64,000 nt of DNA from Halopiger djelfimassiliensis. GTDB taxonomy: Archaea > Halobacteriota > Halobacteria > Halobacteriales > Natrialbaceae. The DNA lies in assembly GCF_000455365.1 (NCBI RefSeq), contig NZ_HG315684.1:1089725-1153724 (forward strand). The letters are read 5' to 3'. How positions within the stretch are numbered: the first letter of the stretch is position 1; each line of letters begins with the position of its first letter. The notes below the pieces were generated by a model, which was not told where the DNA came from, did not search any database, and saw nothing but the letters and a program-made list of their open reading frames with translations. Made by a program: the position numbers and the translations under genes. Of the stretch, positions 16,122 to 24,964 are shown one piece after another.

Positions 16122-16619
16122 TCAGTACTCGCCGCCGGTGTCGAACCCGTCGGGGTTGGCATCGTCGACCTCGGGATCGGCGTCGTCGATGTCGAACTCG
16201 TCGGTCTCGAGTTCGTCCCCGCCGACGCTGACGCTGCCGTCCTGAATCTCGATGACGATTCCCTCGTCTTCGGGCGATCGGCCAAGCATCCGGCTGGTCG
16301 CCGACTCGACCTCCCGGTTTACTTCCCAGGCGAACCGGAGGACGGCCTCGAGTTCGGTGCCGGCATCCCGGACGCCCCGCTCGGGCGAGACCGACCCGAG
16401 ACTTCGTGCCCCTTCCGGGTGGAGGTACTGGATCGGATGATCGGTCGGGACCTCCCTGAGGTCGACGTCGAACGACCAGAGGTAGGGCAGGGCCTGGAGC
16501 GCGTAGCCCTTCGGTTTCGGTGCTTTGCGGCCCGCCGCGGAGAAGACGGTCGCGATCGCCGTCGTCCCCGCGTCAGTATCGTAGTAGACGCCCGGAACCC
16601 CGGGAATTGAGACGCGCAT
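16122..16619 (-). CDS. Conserved haloarchaeal protein, function unknown
   Basis: 165 residues, not recognised by me. Residues 1-110 look like a compact domain (begins MRVSIPGVPGVYYDTDAGTT; FDVDLREVPTDHPIQYLHPE in the middle). Residues ~120-165 are a very acidic low-complexity tail rich in Asp and Glu, common in halophile proteins. No signal or membrane segment. Its start codon opens toward the M32 peptidase stop, in the same direction, with 156 bases between them and nothing recognisable there. Confidence 0.72.
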   Translation of the reverse strand: MRVSIPGVPGVYYDTDAGTTAIATVFSAAGRKAPKPKGYALQALPYLWSFDVDLREVPTDHPIQYLHPEGARSLGSVSPERGVRDAGTELEAVLRFAWEVNREVESATSRMLGRSPEDEGIVIEIQDGSVSVGGDELETDEFDIDDADPEVDDANPDGFDTGGEY

Positions 16620-16775
16620 ACTCCACTCGAGGCAACCACTACGGGTGAGTCTAGCCCCGGCAGTTCCAGCCCCGTTTTGTCCCCTCGCGTTCCGATCAGC
16701 GTCGTGCTCGTCGCTCCGGGGGTCGATGATAGTGCTGCCCGGAACGGAGCACCCGAGACGTCGAGCGATCGACCG

Positions 16776-18305
16776 TCAGTAGTCGTCGAGATCGTACAGG
16801 TCGCCGTACTTCGACTCGACGTACTCGAGGAAGTGGTCGGCGGTCAGGGACTCGCCGGTCGCGCGCTCGATCAGCTCCGGGGTCGTGAACCGCTTCCCGT
16901 GTCGGTGGACGTTCTCGCGGAGCCAGCCGTTGAGGTCGTCGAACTCGCCTTCACGGATGTCGTCGTCGAGATCGCCTAACTCGTCTTCGGCGGCCGCGTA
17001 CAGTTGTGCGGCAAGCACCGACCCGAGCGAGTAGGTCGGGAAGTAGCCGAACGAGCCGTGCGACCAGTGAATGTCCTGCAGGCACCCTTCAGCGTCGGTT
17101 TCGGGCCGGACGCCGAGGTACTCCTCGTACTTGTCGTTCCAGACCTGAGGGACCTCCGAGACCTCGAGGTCGCCCGAGATGAGATCGCGTTCGATCTCGA
17201 AGCGGATCACGATGTGGAGGTGGTAGGTGAGTTCGTCCGCCTCGACGCGGATGAGGTTGTCGTCGTAGACCTGATTGGCGGCCTCGTAGGCCTCCGCGGG
17301 CGAGACGTCGTCGAGTTCGGGGAACCGTTCGCGGGCGATCGGGAGGAAGTGCTCCCAGAACGGGCGCGAGCGGCCGACGTGGTTCTCCCAGAGGCGGGAC
17401 TGGGACTCGTGGACCGAGAGGTCCCGGGCCTCGCCGAGCGGCGTGCCGTAGCCCTCGTCGGGCAGGCCGAGCGTGTAGTTAGCGTGGCCGAACTCGTGGA
17501 TCGTCGACGTGATCGATCCGAGCAGGTCGTCCTCCTCGAACCGGGTCGTCACGCGGGCGTCGAACTGCGTCCCCGAGGAGAACGGGTGGGGTGCGGTGTC
17601 GAGTCGGCCGCGGTCCCAGTCGTAACCGAGCGAATCGAGGACGTCGCGGGCCAGCGCCTCCTGATCGTCGTCCTCGAACTCGCCCGCGAAGGCGTCGGTC
17701 GCGAGATCCGCCTCGCTGTCCTCGATCGCGTCGATCAGCGACACGAGTTCGTCGCGCAATCGCTCGAGCACCCGTTCCGCGGTCTCGAGATCGAGGTACG
17801 GTTCGTACTCGGCAAAGAGCACGGCGTAGGGATCGGCGTCGGGGTCGATGTGGGCGGCGTACTCGCGTTTGAGGTCGACCAGTTTCTCGAGGGTCGGGGC
17901 GAACGCCTCGAAATCGTCGTTTTCCTTGGCCCGTTTCCACGTCGGGTGGGCGTTCGCGGTCGTCTCTGAGATCTCCTCGACCAGTTCCTGCGGAACGCTC
18001 GTCTCGCGATCGTACCGGCGTCGCACTTCCCGGACGACCGCGGCCCGTTCGTCGTCGAGATCGGCCGACTCGAGTTGCTCGAGCAACTCGCCGGTTTCGT
18101 CGGCGGTCAGGAGTTCGTGGCCGATCGAGGACAGCGTCGAAAGCTGTTGTGCCCGGGCGGGCGTCCCCTCGTCGGGCATCACGACCTCCTGATCCCAGCG
18201 AAGGATGCCGGCGGCGTTCGAAACGTTCGAAATGCGCTCGATTCGGGTTTCTAGCTGCTCGTAGGTGTCCGTCTCGCCCGTGTTCTGAGCCTGATCGGTC
18301 GCCAT
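16776..18305 (-). CDS. Carboxypeptidase M32 (Taq family)
   Basis: 509 residues, usual length for thermostable carboxypeptidase Taq-type metalloenzymes, all helical. The zinc site HEFGH lies at about residue 268 within TSTIHEFGHANYTLGL, and the downstream HESQSRLWEN block (~295) provides the third ligand. It removes C-terminal amino acids from peptides, broad specificity, cytoplasmic. Begins MATDQAQNTGETDTYEQLE. Divergent from the small membrane protein at 18419. Confidence 0.95.
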   Translation of the reverse strand: MATDQAQNTGETDTYEQLETRIERISNVSNAAGILRWDQEVVMPDEGTPARAQQLSTLSSIGHELLTADETGELLEQLESADLDDERAAVVREVRRRYDRETSVPQELVEEISETTANAHPTWKRAKENDDFEAFAPTLEKLVDLKREYAAHIDPDADPYAVLFAEYEPYLDLETAERVLERLRDELVSLIDAIEDSEADLATDAFAGEFEDDDQEALARDVLDSLGYDWDRGRLDTAPHPFSSGTQFDARVTTRFEEDDLLGSITSTIHEFGHANYTLGLPDEGYGTPLGEARDLSVHESQSRLWENHVGRSRPFWEHFLPIARERFPELDDVSPAEAYEAANQVYDDNLIRVEADELTYHLHIVIRFEIERDLISGDLEVSEVPQVWNDKYEEYLGVRPETDAEGCLQDIHWSHGSFGYFPTYSLGSVLAAQLYAAAEDELGDLDDDIREGEFDDLNGWLRENVHRHGKRFTTPELIERATGESLTADHFLEYVESKYGDLYDLDDY

Positions 18306-18418
18306 GGATCGACAGTACCAGTGGTTGGCGTATCAACATCGGGGTTCCGGAAGGATCGTCGCTCGGTACCGAACGTGCAAGCAGCGGCTTATTGCGCCGG
18401 GCTGGCGAGTGTCGTCGT

Positions 18419-18775
18419 ATGGTCCTCGCTTCGGCCGTCGTGTTCGTGGTGAGCCTGCTCATCGGCGCACTCGGGATCTACGTCGGCGCGCGGGTGATCG
18501 TCGGCGCGGGCGATTACGATCACGCAATCGTCACCGCGTTGATCGGGGCGATCGTCTGGGCGGCCGTCGGCTTTTTCGTCGGCTGGGTTCCGCTTTTGGG
18601 ACCGGTGCTTGCCCTGCTCGCGTACGTCGCGGTGATCAACCTCCGGTATCCCGGCGACTGGACCGCGGCCGCGATGATCGGCCTCACCGCGTGGGTGACC
18701 GTGCTGATCGTGCTCTATGCCCTCGCCGCGCTCGGACTCACGGGCTTCGAAGCGGTCGGTGTCCCCGGGACCTGA
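18419..18775 (+). CDS. Small polytopic membrane protein
   Basis: 118 residues, almost entirely hydrophobic, with about four membrane segments (roughly 5-25, 38-60, 63-80, 88-112). No motif recognised. It is convergent with the M20 peptidase (13-base gap) and divergent from M32. Function unknown. Confidence 0.72.
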   Translation: MVLASAVVFVVSLLIGALGIYVGARVIVGAGDYDHAIVTALIGAIVWAAVGFFVGWVPLLGPVLALLAYVAVINLRYPGDWTAAAMIGLTAWVTVLIVLYALAALGLTGFEAVGVPGT

Positions 18776-18788
18776 TCGGCGGCGGGAC

Positions 18789-19868
18789 TCACTGCGGCCA
18801 CGACTCGGCGACCCGGCGGTAGGTCTCGCGACACCGCTCGAGTACGGTGATCGAGACGCTCTCGTCGTCGGTGTGGGCCTCGCCGGGTTCGGCCGGGCCA
18901 CAGACGACACACGCCGTGCCCGCCGCGGCGAGCCAGCCGGCGTCGGTCGCGTGGGGTTTCGTTACGCGTTCCGGATCGGCCGACTGGGCTGCCGTGGCCG
19001 ACTCGAGGACCGCCGTGGCGAACGCGTCATCGCCACAGCGCATCGGCGGCAGGTCCTGATCGACGGTCCACTCGAGACCCTCGAGTTCCGCGACGGCCTC
19101 GAGCGCGGCTCGGTCGCCGGGGACGGTCCGTTCGTCGACGGTGAGGTCACAGCGGTCGGGGACGACGTTCCAGCCGGTGCCGCCGTCGATCTCGGTGACG
19201 ACGACGCTGCCGGTAACCGTCTCGCCGGCGATCTCGACCGATGGCGGCTCGAGAGCCCGGAGCCGATCGACGGCGTCGGTCGCGCGATAGATGGCGTTCT
19301 CGCCGGCCTCGTGTTCGCTCGCGTGGGCGGACTCGCCGACGGCGGTGATCGTACTCCCGCGACGGCCTTTGTGGGCGACGGCGACGTCGGTAACGCCCGG
19401 CCCGGAGTAGCCCGTCGACCCCTCGCCGACGATCGCGTAGTCGGGATCGCACCCGTTTTCGATGGCGTGGCGGGCCCCGACGCCGCCGACTTCCTCGCCG
19501 GCGAAACTCGCGAAGGCGAGTTCGCCCGCCGGGTCCGCATCGCGAAACGCGAGCATGGCGGCCGCGACCGCCCCTTTCATGTCCGCCGCGCCGCGGCCGT
19601 AGAGGCGGTCGCCCCGTTTCTCGACGACGAACTCGTCGCCGTCGGCGGTGATCTGGGAGTCCGCGGGCGCGACGACGTCGTGGTGGCCGACCAGCGCGAG
19701 CGTCTCGTCGCCGCTTCCCTTCCGTGCGATCACGTTTCCGGCGTCGTCCCGCCGGACGTCGGCGTCGGTTTCGCTGCGCAGCCACGATTCGATCCGATCG
19801 CCGGCCGCCGTCTCGTCCTCGTGGCTCGGGATCGCGACGAGATCGCGCGTCAGCTCGACGAGCGTCAT
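18789..19868 (-). CDS. M20 family metallopeptidase (ArgE/DapE/LysK type)
   Basis: 359 residues of the M20 amidohydrolase family. The first metal ligand is in GHHDVVAP (~res 61), the bridging Asp in YGRGAADMKGA (~92), the catalytic Glu pair in FAGEEVGG (~124) and a late His in GEAHTDDE near the end. Members deacylate N-acetyl or N-succinyl amino acids, for example in arginine, lysine or diaminopimelate synthesis; the precise substrate cannot be read from sequence. No biosynthetic neighbours. Complete, with normal length. Confidence 0.87.
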   Translation of the reverse strand: MTLVELTRDLVAIPSHEDETAAGDRIESWLRSETDADVRRDDAGNVIARKGSGDETLALVGHHDVVAPADSQITADGDEFVVEKRGDRLYGRGAADMKGAVAAAMLAFRDADPAGELAFASFAGEEVGGVGARHAIENGCDPDYAIVGEGSTGYSGPGVTDVAVAHKGRRGSTITAVGESAHASEHEAGENAIYRATDAVDRLRALEPPSVEIAGETVTGSVVVTEIDGGTGWNVVPDRCDLTVDERTVPGDRAALEAVAELEGLEWTVDQDLPPMRCGDDAFATAVLESATAAQSADPERVTKPHATDAGWLAAAGTACVVCGPAEPGEAHTDDESVSITVLERCRETYRRVAESWPQ

Positions 19869-19920
19869 GCAAGCGGCTTGGACGGCAAGCGAGTTGAGTG
19901 CACCGACGCCGGCCGTTCCG

Positions 19921-21564
19921 TCACCGTATCCGTTCGTACACGGGCTGTGTCTCGGGTTCGGGTGTGGCCGTCAACTGGCCGACGGTCTCGCCGACCGACC
20001 GCAGACTCGCGGTCTGTTCCTGACTGGCCGCGGCGACGGACTCCGCGGCGTCGGCGACGCGATCGGCCGTCGCCGAGAGATCCTCGACCCCGTCCGCGAT
20101 CGACTCGATGCTGTGGGCCTGCTGGTCGGTCGCCGTCGCAACGTCGTCCATCCCGGTCGCGGTCGACTGGGCGGCCTCGTGGATCGCCTCGAGCGAAGCG
20201 ACCGTGTCACGGACCCTGTCGGCCCCGGTATCGATCCGCTCGACCGTCTCGTCGGTCGTCTCGACCGTCGCGGCGGCCTCCTCGTCGATCGCTTCGACGG
20301 CTTCCCTGATCGCCTGGAGGTCCGTCCGCGTCTGCTCGGCGAAGGAACCGACCTCGTCGGCAAGCACCGCGAGCGCGTCATCGCTGTCGCTGCGATTCGA
20401 GGAGCGCGAGGCCTCTATCTCCGCGTTTTTGGCGAGAATCGTCGTTCGCGTGGCGAGGTCGTCGAGTCGCTCGAGCACGCCGTCGATCTCGTCGGTACGG
20501 TCCGCAAGCGACGAGACGGCCGTTGCCGTGTCGTCGACGGCCGTCTCGATCGCCTCGAGTTCGTCGAGCGCCTCGTCGGCGGTCGTGACCCCTTCGGCGG
20601 CGAGTCGTTCGGTTCGTTCGCTCTCCTCGCGGACCTCGTCGGCGACGCTGGCGACCTCCTCGGTGGTGGCGCTGACGTCCGCGACGTCGGACGCGACACG
20701 GTCGATCGACGACGCCTGCGCGGCCGTGTGCTCGCTGATCGCCTGTGCTCGCGTTGCGATATCGTTGCTCGCCTCGTGGAGTTCCCTGATCGGTCCCTTG
20801 AGGTCGCGTTCCACCTGTGCGGCGAGGCGATCGCGGCGATCGATCGCGTCCTCGAGTCGCTGTGCGTAGGAGTCGACGTAGGTATCGACCGCGACCTGCA
20901 TGTCGAGGTTGATGATCCGCAACAGCGAGAGGACGTCCATCATCCCGTCGTCGATGGCTTCCCGGACCGTTTCCTCGAGCGACTCTTCGAGCCCGTCCGC
21001 CTCCTGTGAGCCGCCGAGTCCAAGCGCCGAGACGACCCGATCGAACCCGTCGTCGCGATCTGCCTCGCGGTCCTCGATCCACTCCGCGATGGCGTCGACG
21101 ACCTGTTGCTGGACGCGCTCGCTCAACCGCGAGAGGATGAGATCGTAGTAGACGCCGTACTGGCCGACGTACTGTTTCAGCGGCATATCGAGCAGTTCGT
21201 GGAGCTTCCCGATCCGCGCCCGGTTCTCGAAGTAAGACCGATCGTAGGTGCCGGTCGCAAGCGAGACGAGATACGCCTGCTGGGTGCGCTTGAGCGCGTC
21301 GATTCCTTTCGGCGATCGGTTGACGATCGTCGCGGTGCGATCGTACTGCAACACGTTCTCGTAGAAGTCGTCGGCGATCTCGGTTCGGTTGTCCCGCAAC
21401 ATCGGCTCGAGGTCGGCCAACCGCCGTTCGTCGGCCTCGTCGAAGCCGACGAACTCCTTTCGCCAGGCGATCTCGCTCTCGTCGAGACCGATGCGGTCGA
21501 CGAGATCGTCGACGTCGAGAAACTCGTTGAGCTGTCCGCGACCGAACGTCTGCTCCGGTTGCAT
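19921..21564 (-). CDS. hemAT: HemAT-type globin-coupled aerotaxis transducer
   Basis: 547 residues, no membrane segments. Residues ~20-180 are a globin-coupled sensor with the proximal haem histidine at H122 in RIGKLHELL. The rest is a methyl-accepting transducer: long coiled coil, the signalling tip near residues 365-405 (TTILAKNAEIEASRSS, LADEVGSFAEQT), and paired Glu/Ala-rich methylation helices. It binds O2 through haem and passes the signal to CheA/CheW. No che genes are in the window. Starts MQPEQTFGRGQ; 4-base difference from an alternative frame is a shadow. Confidence 0.95.
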   Translation of the reverse strand: MQPEQTFGRGQLNEFLDVDDLVDRIGLDESEIAWRKEFVGFDEADERRLADLEPMLRDNRTEIADDFYENVLQYDRTATIVNRSPKGIDALKRTQQAYLVSLATGTYDRSYFENRARIGKLHELLDMPLKQYVGQYGVYYDLILSRLSERVQQQVVDAIAEWIEDREADRDDGFDRVVSALGLGGSQEADGLEESLEETVREAIDDGMMDVLSLLRIINLDMQVAVDTYVDSYAQRLEDAIDRRDRLAAQVERDLKGPIRELHEASNDIATRAQAISEHTAAQASSIDRVASDVADVSATTEEVASVADEVREESERTERLAAEGVTTADEALDELEAIETAVDDTATAVSSLADRTDEIDGVLERLDDLATRTTILAKNAEIEASRSSNRSDSDDALAVLADEVGSFAEQTRTDLQAIREAVEAIDEEAAATVETTDETVERIDTGADRVRDTVASLEAIHEAAQSTATGMDDVATATDQQAHSIESIADGVEDLSATADRVADAAESVAAASQEQTASLRSVGETVGQLTATPEPETQPVYERIR

Positions 21565-21689
21565 GCACGAAACGTGTTCGGCAGTGCTGTTAAGTTACGA
21601 GGGTTTTCTCCTCGAATAAGATCGGAGAGCAATCCCACCGAGAGGCGGATCGACGGCGATAACCGCGGGCACAGGCAGCGGTGAACACC

Positions 21690-21697
21690 CTTATAGG
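21690..21697 (+). promoter_or_regulatory. TATA box of the PINc/KH ATPase gene
   Basis: CTTATAGG ends 21 bases before the ATG at 21719, so the transcript is probably leaderless. Confidence 0.6.
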
Positions 21698-21718
21698 CGT
21701 ACGTGAACCAGTGCAACT

Positions 21719-23590
21719 ATGCACGTCGTGCCGGATACGAGCGTGGTCATCGACGGCCGCGTTTCGGCGACGATCGAGGACGGGCAGTTCGAGGGAGCGA
21801 CGATCTCGGTGCCGGAAGCCGTCGTCGCGGAACTCGAGGCGCAGGCAAACGACGGGATCGAGACCGGCTGGGACGGTCTCGAAGAACTCCAGCGGCTGGC
21901 CGACCTCGCCGACGAGGGAGTCATCGACCTCGAGTACGTCGGCGAACGCCCGAGCGCGATCGAGCGGGGCCACGCCTCCGAGGGCGAGATCGACGCGCTG
22001 ATCCGCGATCTCGCGGAGGAACTCGACGCGACCTTCCTCACGAGCGATATCGTTCAGGCCGAGGTGGCGAAAGCAAAGGGGCTGGACGTCGAGCACGTCT
22101 CGCCCGAAGTCCGCGAGGTCGGGACGCTGACCGTCGAGAACTACTTCGACGAGGCGACGATGAGCGTCCACCTCAAGACGGATACGGTGCCGATGGCAAA
22201 GCGGGGCGAACTCGGCGAGATGCGCTACGAGAAGATCGCCGACGAGCCGTTAGACGAGGAGACGATGGACGAGTACGCCCGCGAGATCGTCGACGGGGCC
22301 AAGGAGGCTCCCGGGGGCTTCATCGAACTCTCGGAACCCGGGATGAAGATCGTTCAGTTCCGGGACTACCGGATCGCGATCGGCCGGCCGCCGTTCTCGG
22401 ACGGCATCGAAATAACGGCCGTCCGGCCGATCGCACAGACGAATATCGAGGACTACGAGAACGCCGCGGAGTTGAAGGATCGACTGCTCGAGCGCCAGCG
22501 TGGCGTTCTGATCTCCGGTGCGCCGGGGGCGGGGAAATCGACGTTCGCACAGGCGGTCGCGCGGTTCATCTCCGAGCACGATTACGCGGTCAAGACGATG
22601 GAGAAACCCCGCGACCTGCAGGTCGGCCCGGAGATCACCCAGTACACCGAACTGGGCGGCGAGATGGCCAAAACCGCGGACGCCCTGTTGATGGTCCGGC
22701 CCGACTACACCATCTACGACGAGGTCCGCAAGACCGACGACTTCGAGGTGTTCGCGGACATGCGGCTGGCCGGCGTCGGGATGATCGGCGTCGTCCACGC
22801 GACCCGACCGATCGACGCCTTACAGCGCCTCGTCGGCCGGGTCGAACTCGGGATGATCCCGCAGGTCGTCGACACCGTCGTCTACATCGAGGCCGGCGAA
22901 GTCGAGACGGTGTACGACGTACGGACCGAGGTCAAAGTCCCCGCCGGACTCACCGAGGAGGACCTCGCTCGCCCCGTCATCCAGGTCACGAACTTCGAGA
23001 CGGGCGAACCCGAGTACGAGATCTACACCTTCAACCGCCAGGTCGTCACCGTCCCGCTCAAAGACGAGGAGGGCGGTCCCGGAAGCGAGTCCGGCGTCGA
23101 CCGCATCGCCAAACAGGAGATCGAACGAGAGATCCGTTCGGTCGCGCGGGGGTACGTCGACGTCCAGCTCAAGGGTCAGGATCGGGCGGTCGTCTACGTC
23201 GAGGAGGACGATATCTCGAGCGTGATCGGCAAGGGCGGCGGTCGCATCACCGACATCGAGAACCGGCTGGGAATCGACATCGACGTCAGAACCCACGACG
23301 AGAACCCCCACTACGGGACGGGCGGAGCCGGCGGCGAAACCGGCGCTGACGGCGGCGGTGGCAGTACGGCCGGCCAGATGGTCCAGCCCGAAATCACCTC
23401 ACGGCACATCGTCATTCCCGTCGACGGCAACCACGGCGAGACCGTGGAGGTGCAGGCCGACAGCGACTACCTCTTTACTGCGACGGTGAGCCGTGGCGGC
23501 GAGATCCAGGTGTCACGCGGCAGTGCGATCGCCGAAGAACTCGAGCGGGCGATCGACCGGAAAGCACCGATCACCGTCGTCCCGTCGTAA
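21719..23590 (+). CDS. PINc-KH domain ATPase
   Basis: 623 residues with three parts: a PIN/VapC-like nuclease domain (1-~140; acidic residues in VPDTSVVIDGR and FLTSDIVQAE), a PilT/VirB11-like secretion-type ATPase with Walker A GAPGAGKST at ~267-275 and Walker B-like MVRPDYTIYDEV near 325, and a KH RNA-binding domain with the IGKGGG loop near residue 500. This fusion is widespread in archaea; an RNA-processing or degradation role is inferred from the PIN and KH parts. A Gly-rich linker (~535-552) precedes a final ~75-residue domain. The last 28 codons and the region after the stop are copied downstream (23695-23834). Confidence 0.93.
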   Translation: MHVVPDTSVVIDGRVSATIEDGQFEGATISVPEAVVAELEAQANDGIETGWDGLEELQRLADLADEGVIDLEYVGERPSAIERGHASEGEIDALIRDLAEELDATFLTSDIVQAEVAKAKGLDVEHVSPEVREVGTLTVENYFDEATMSVHLKTDTVPMAKRGELGEMRYEKIADEPLDEETMDEYAREIVDGAKEAPGGFIELSEPGMKIVQFRDYRIAIGRPPFSDGIEITAVRPIAQTNIEDYENAAELKDRLLERQRGVLISGAPGAGKSTFAQAVARFISEHDYAVKTMEKPRDLQVGPEITQYTELGGEMAKTADALLMVRPDYTIYDEVRKTDDFEVFADMRLAGVGMIGVVHATRPIDALQRLVGRVELGMIPQVVDTVVYIEAGEVETVYDVRTEVKVPAGLTEEDLARPVIQVTNFETGEPEYEIYTFNRQVVTVPLKDEEGGPGSESGVDRIAKQEIEREIRSVARGYVDVQLKGQDRAVVYVEEDDISSVIGKGGGRITDIENRLGIDIDVRTHDENPHYGTGGAGGETGADGGGGSTAGQMVQPEITSRHIVIPVDGNHGETVEVQADSDYLFTATVSRGGEIQVSRGSAIAEELERAIDRKAPITVVPS

Positions 23591-23643
23591 CCGTCCCGCG
23601 AGCGAACGGGGTGAGCGAGCGGCTTTTTTGGTGGAGATTTTTT
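23504..23643 (+). repeat. 140-bp direct repeat, copy 1 (3' end of PINc ATPase gene)
   Basis: Identical over all 140 bases to 23695-23834 (offset 191). This copy covers the last 28 codons of the PINc-KH ATPase gene, its stop at 23588-23590 and the following T-rich terminator-like tail. The shared segment GCGAGCGAACGGGGTGAGCG downstream of the stop resembles GC-rich dispersed intergenic sequence of haloarchaea. Confidence 0.95.
23621..23643 (+). terminator. Double T-run terminator
   Basis: GGCTTTTTTGGTGGAGATTTTTT gives two six-T runs 33-53 bases after the ATPase stop. The same sequence recurs at 23812-23834 in repeat copy 2. Confidence 0.55.
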
Positions 23644-23694
23644 CCGCGAGCGGTCGCCGGCGGCGACCCGAGCGGAAAAAGGTCCGTGTGTGAA

Positions 23695-23834
23695 ATCCAG
23701 GTGTCACGCGGCAGTGCGATCGCCGAAGAACTCGAGCGGGCGATCGACCGGAAAGCACCGATCACCGTCGTCCCGTCGTAACCGTCCCGCGAGCGAACGG
23801 GGTGAGCGAGCGGCTTTTTTGGTGGAGATTTTTT
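23695..23834 (+). repeat. 140-bp direct repeat, copy 2 with coding remnant
   Basis: Perfect copy of 23504-23643. In it the last 28 codons of the PINc ATPase frame and stop are preserved (stop 23779-23781), but no start codon or 5' gene part precedes them, so the copy is a non-functional gene fragment. Confidence 0.95.
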
Positions 23835-23937
23835 GCGCGAGCGGAGGCGAGCGATCCGGGCAACCCGAGCCGAAAACGAGGCGCTCGCGAGAGCCGAGTC
23901 TCGCGCGGCGATACTCGCGGATCGTTGACGGTCGGCG

Positions 23938-24351
23938 TCACCGCCCCGATATGTCCCGGTACAGGTCCGGATTGCGCCACCAGAACAGGCCCCACGACAG
24001 CATGAACCCGGCGGCCATCGCCGCGAGGTCCTGCACGAACCGCCAGAGGCCGAGATCGACGATCGCGACGAGCGCGATCGACGAGCCAAGCGCTGCGCCC
24101 ACGATCACGAACAGCAGATCACCGGCGATGTGTGCCCGGGAGCGGTCCCAGTAGTGTTGGCGGTCCTCGTCGTACCAGACGCCGACGTAGATCAACACGG
24201 GCGACATCGCGGTGATGACCGTCACCACCTGGTACTCCGCCGGAAGGCCGGCCGGTTCGAGGACGGCGACGTTGAGCAGATTGGCGACGATCGCCATCCC
24301 AAAGAGCCCCACCAGCAGCCACGCCCATCGGGGTACCGTCTCCTTGTCCAT
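23938..24351 (-). CDS. Four-segment membrane protein, function unknown
   Basis: 137 residues with about four membrane segments (9-30, 40-58, 75-97, 103-124). Charged loops, including WYDEDRQHYWDRSRAH, and a C-terminal WWRNPDLYRDISGR. No family recognised with certainty. It faces the PINc gene convergently across the repeat region and lies downstream of the HTH gene in the same direction. Confidence 0.75.
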   Translation of the reverse strand: MDKETVPRWAWLLVGLFGMAIVANLLNVAVLEPAGLPAEYQVVTVITAMSPVLIYVGVWYDEDRQHYWDRSRAHIAGDLLFVIVGAALGSSIALVAIVDLGLWRFVQDLAAMAAGFMLSWGLFWWRNPDLYRDISGR

Positions 24352-24405
24352 GTCTGAGTCCGGTTCGGCCGGGAAAATAATGCTGCCGTTCTTCCGATCG
24401 GGGCG

Positions 24406-24699
24406 TTACTCCGCGCAGCAGGCGTCCTTTTTCGGGGACTCCTCGACGCCGTTCCCGTCGGCGGCAACGGGTTCCTCGAGCCGGTAGAGACTCTGTCTGG
24501 CGTCGGCAAAGTAGATGTCCTCGTCGACGATGCCGATCTCCTCGAGACGCTCGAGGGCATAGCGCACCGTCCGTGCCGATAGCATCGACTCCTCGACGAT
24601 CTGCTTTTGGGTCAGTGGCCCGTCGTACTCGAGGACCTTGAAGACGAGTTTCGCGCTCGGTGGCAAGTCTTCGATTTCCTCCCCGTCGGTCTCTGCCAT
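24406..24699 (-). CDS. Winged-helix transcriptional regulator (MarR/TrmB-like)
   Basis: 97 residues. A single winged helix: PSAKLVFKVLEYDGPLTQKQIVEESMLSARTVRYALERLEEIGIV is the helix-turn-helix, followed by a wing with YFADARQSLYRL. The C-terminal tail ends KKDACCAE, with two adjacent cysteines that might bind metal or sense redox. A minus-strand TATA-like box at 24724-24731 fits a leaderless start at 24699; the longer frame upstream is shadow. It borders the surface-protein locus, but control of that locus is only a guess. Confidence 0.88.
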   Translation of the reverse strand: MAETDGEEIEDLPPSAKLVFKVLEYDGPLTQKQIVEESMLSARTVRYALERLEEIGIVDEDIYFADARQSLYRLEEPVAADGNGVEESPKKDACCAE

Positions 24700-24723
24700 A
24701 TTACGAATCGAAAACCCCCAGCA

Positions 24724-24731
24724 GTATAAAA
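24724..24731 (-). promoter_or_regulatory. TATA box of the winged-helix regulator
   Basis: GTATAAAA on the plus strand reads TTTTATAC toward the gene, 24 bases from its ATG. Confidence 0.6.
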
Positions 24732-24964
24732 GTTGAGCCTTACGGCGTGGGTTGTGGGAAATATTACGAAGTGATGAACCAGTAAAATTCGGTATTGGTG
24801 GCCCGATAGTGCGGATATCCGAACCTGACTGGGTGGTCAGTGACGGAGCACGTATTCCGGTAGTCACACGGGCTGGACGATTCGATCCACATCGCTGATC
24901 GGTCGGACTGACGCAACTGACGCAATGACAGACGTCGACGGGACGGACGAAGGACGGACCCCGG

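Larger units (their letters stand above)
23591..23937. other. Gene-free 347-bp region made largely of a duplication
   Basis: Between the ATPase stop and the convergent membrane protein. It holds the tail of repeat copy 1, a 51-bp spacer (23644-23694), and repeat copy 2, then about 100 bases of GC-rich sequence with GCGCGAGCGGAGGCGAGCG-like and GAGCCGAAAACGAGG segments. I see no gene of its own. Confidence 0.7.

Noticed and set aside
18717-20309. 530-codon plus-strand frame over the M20 peptidase
   Set aside because: Arg/Gly-rich shadow composition and no motif; the minus-strand peptidase motifs are intact.
23571-24089. 172-codon minus-strand frame across the direct repeat
   Set aside because: It arises from the repeated sequence itself and shows a repeated segment from the two copies; no start signal or family.
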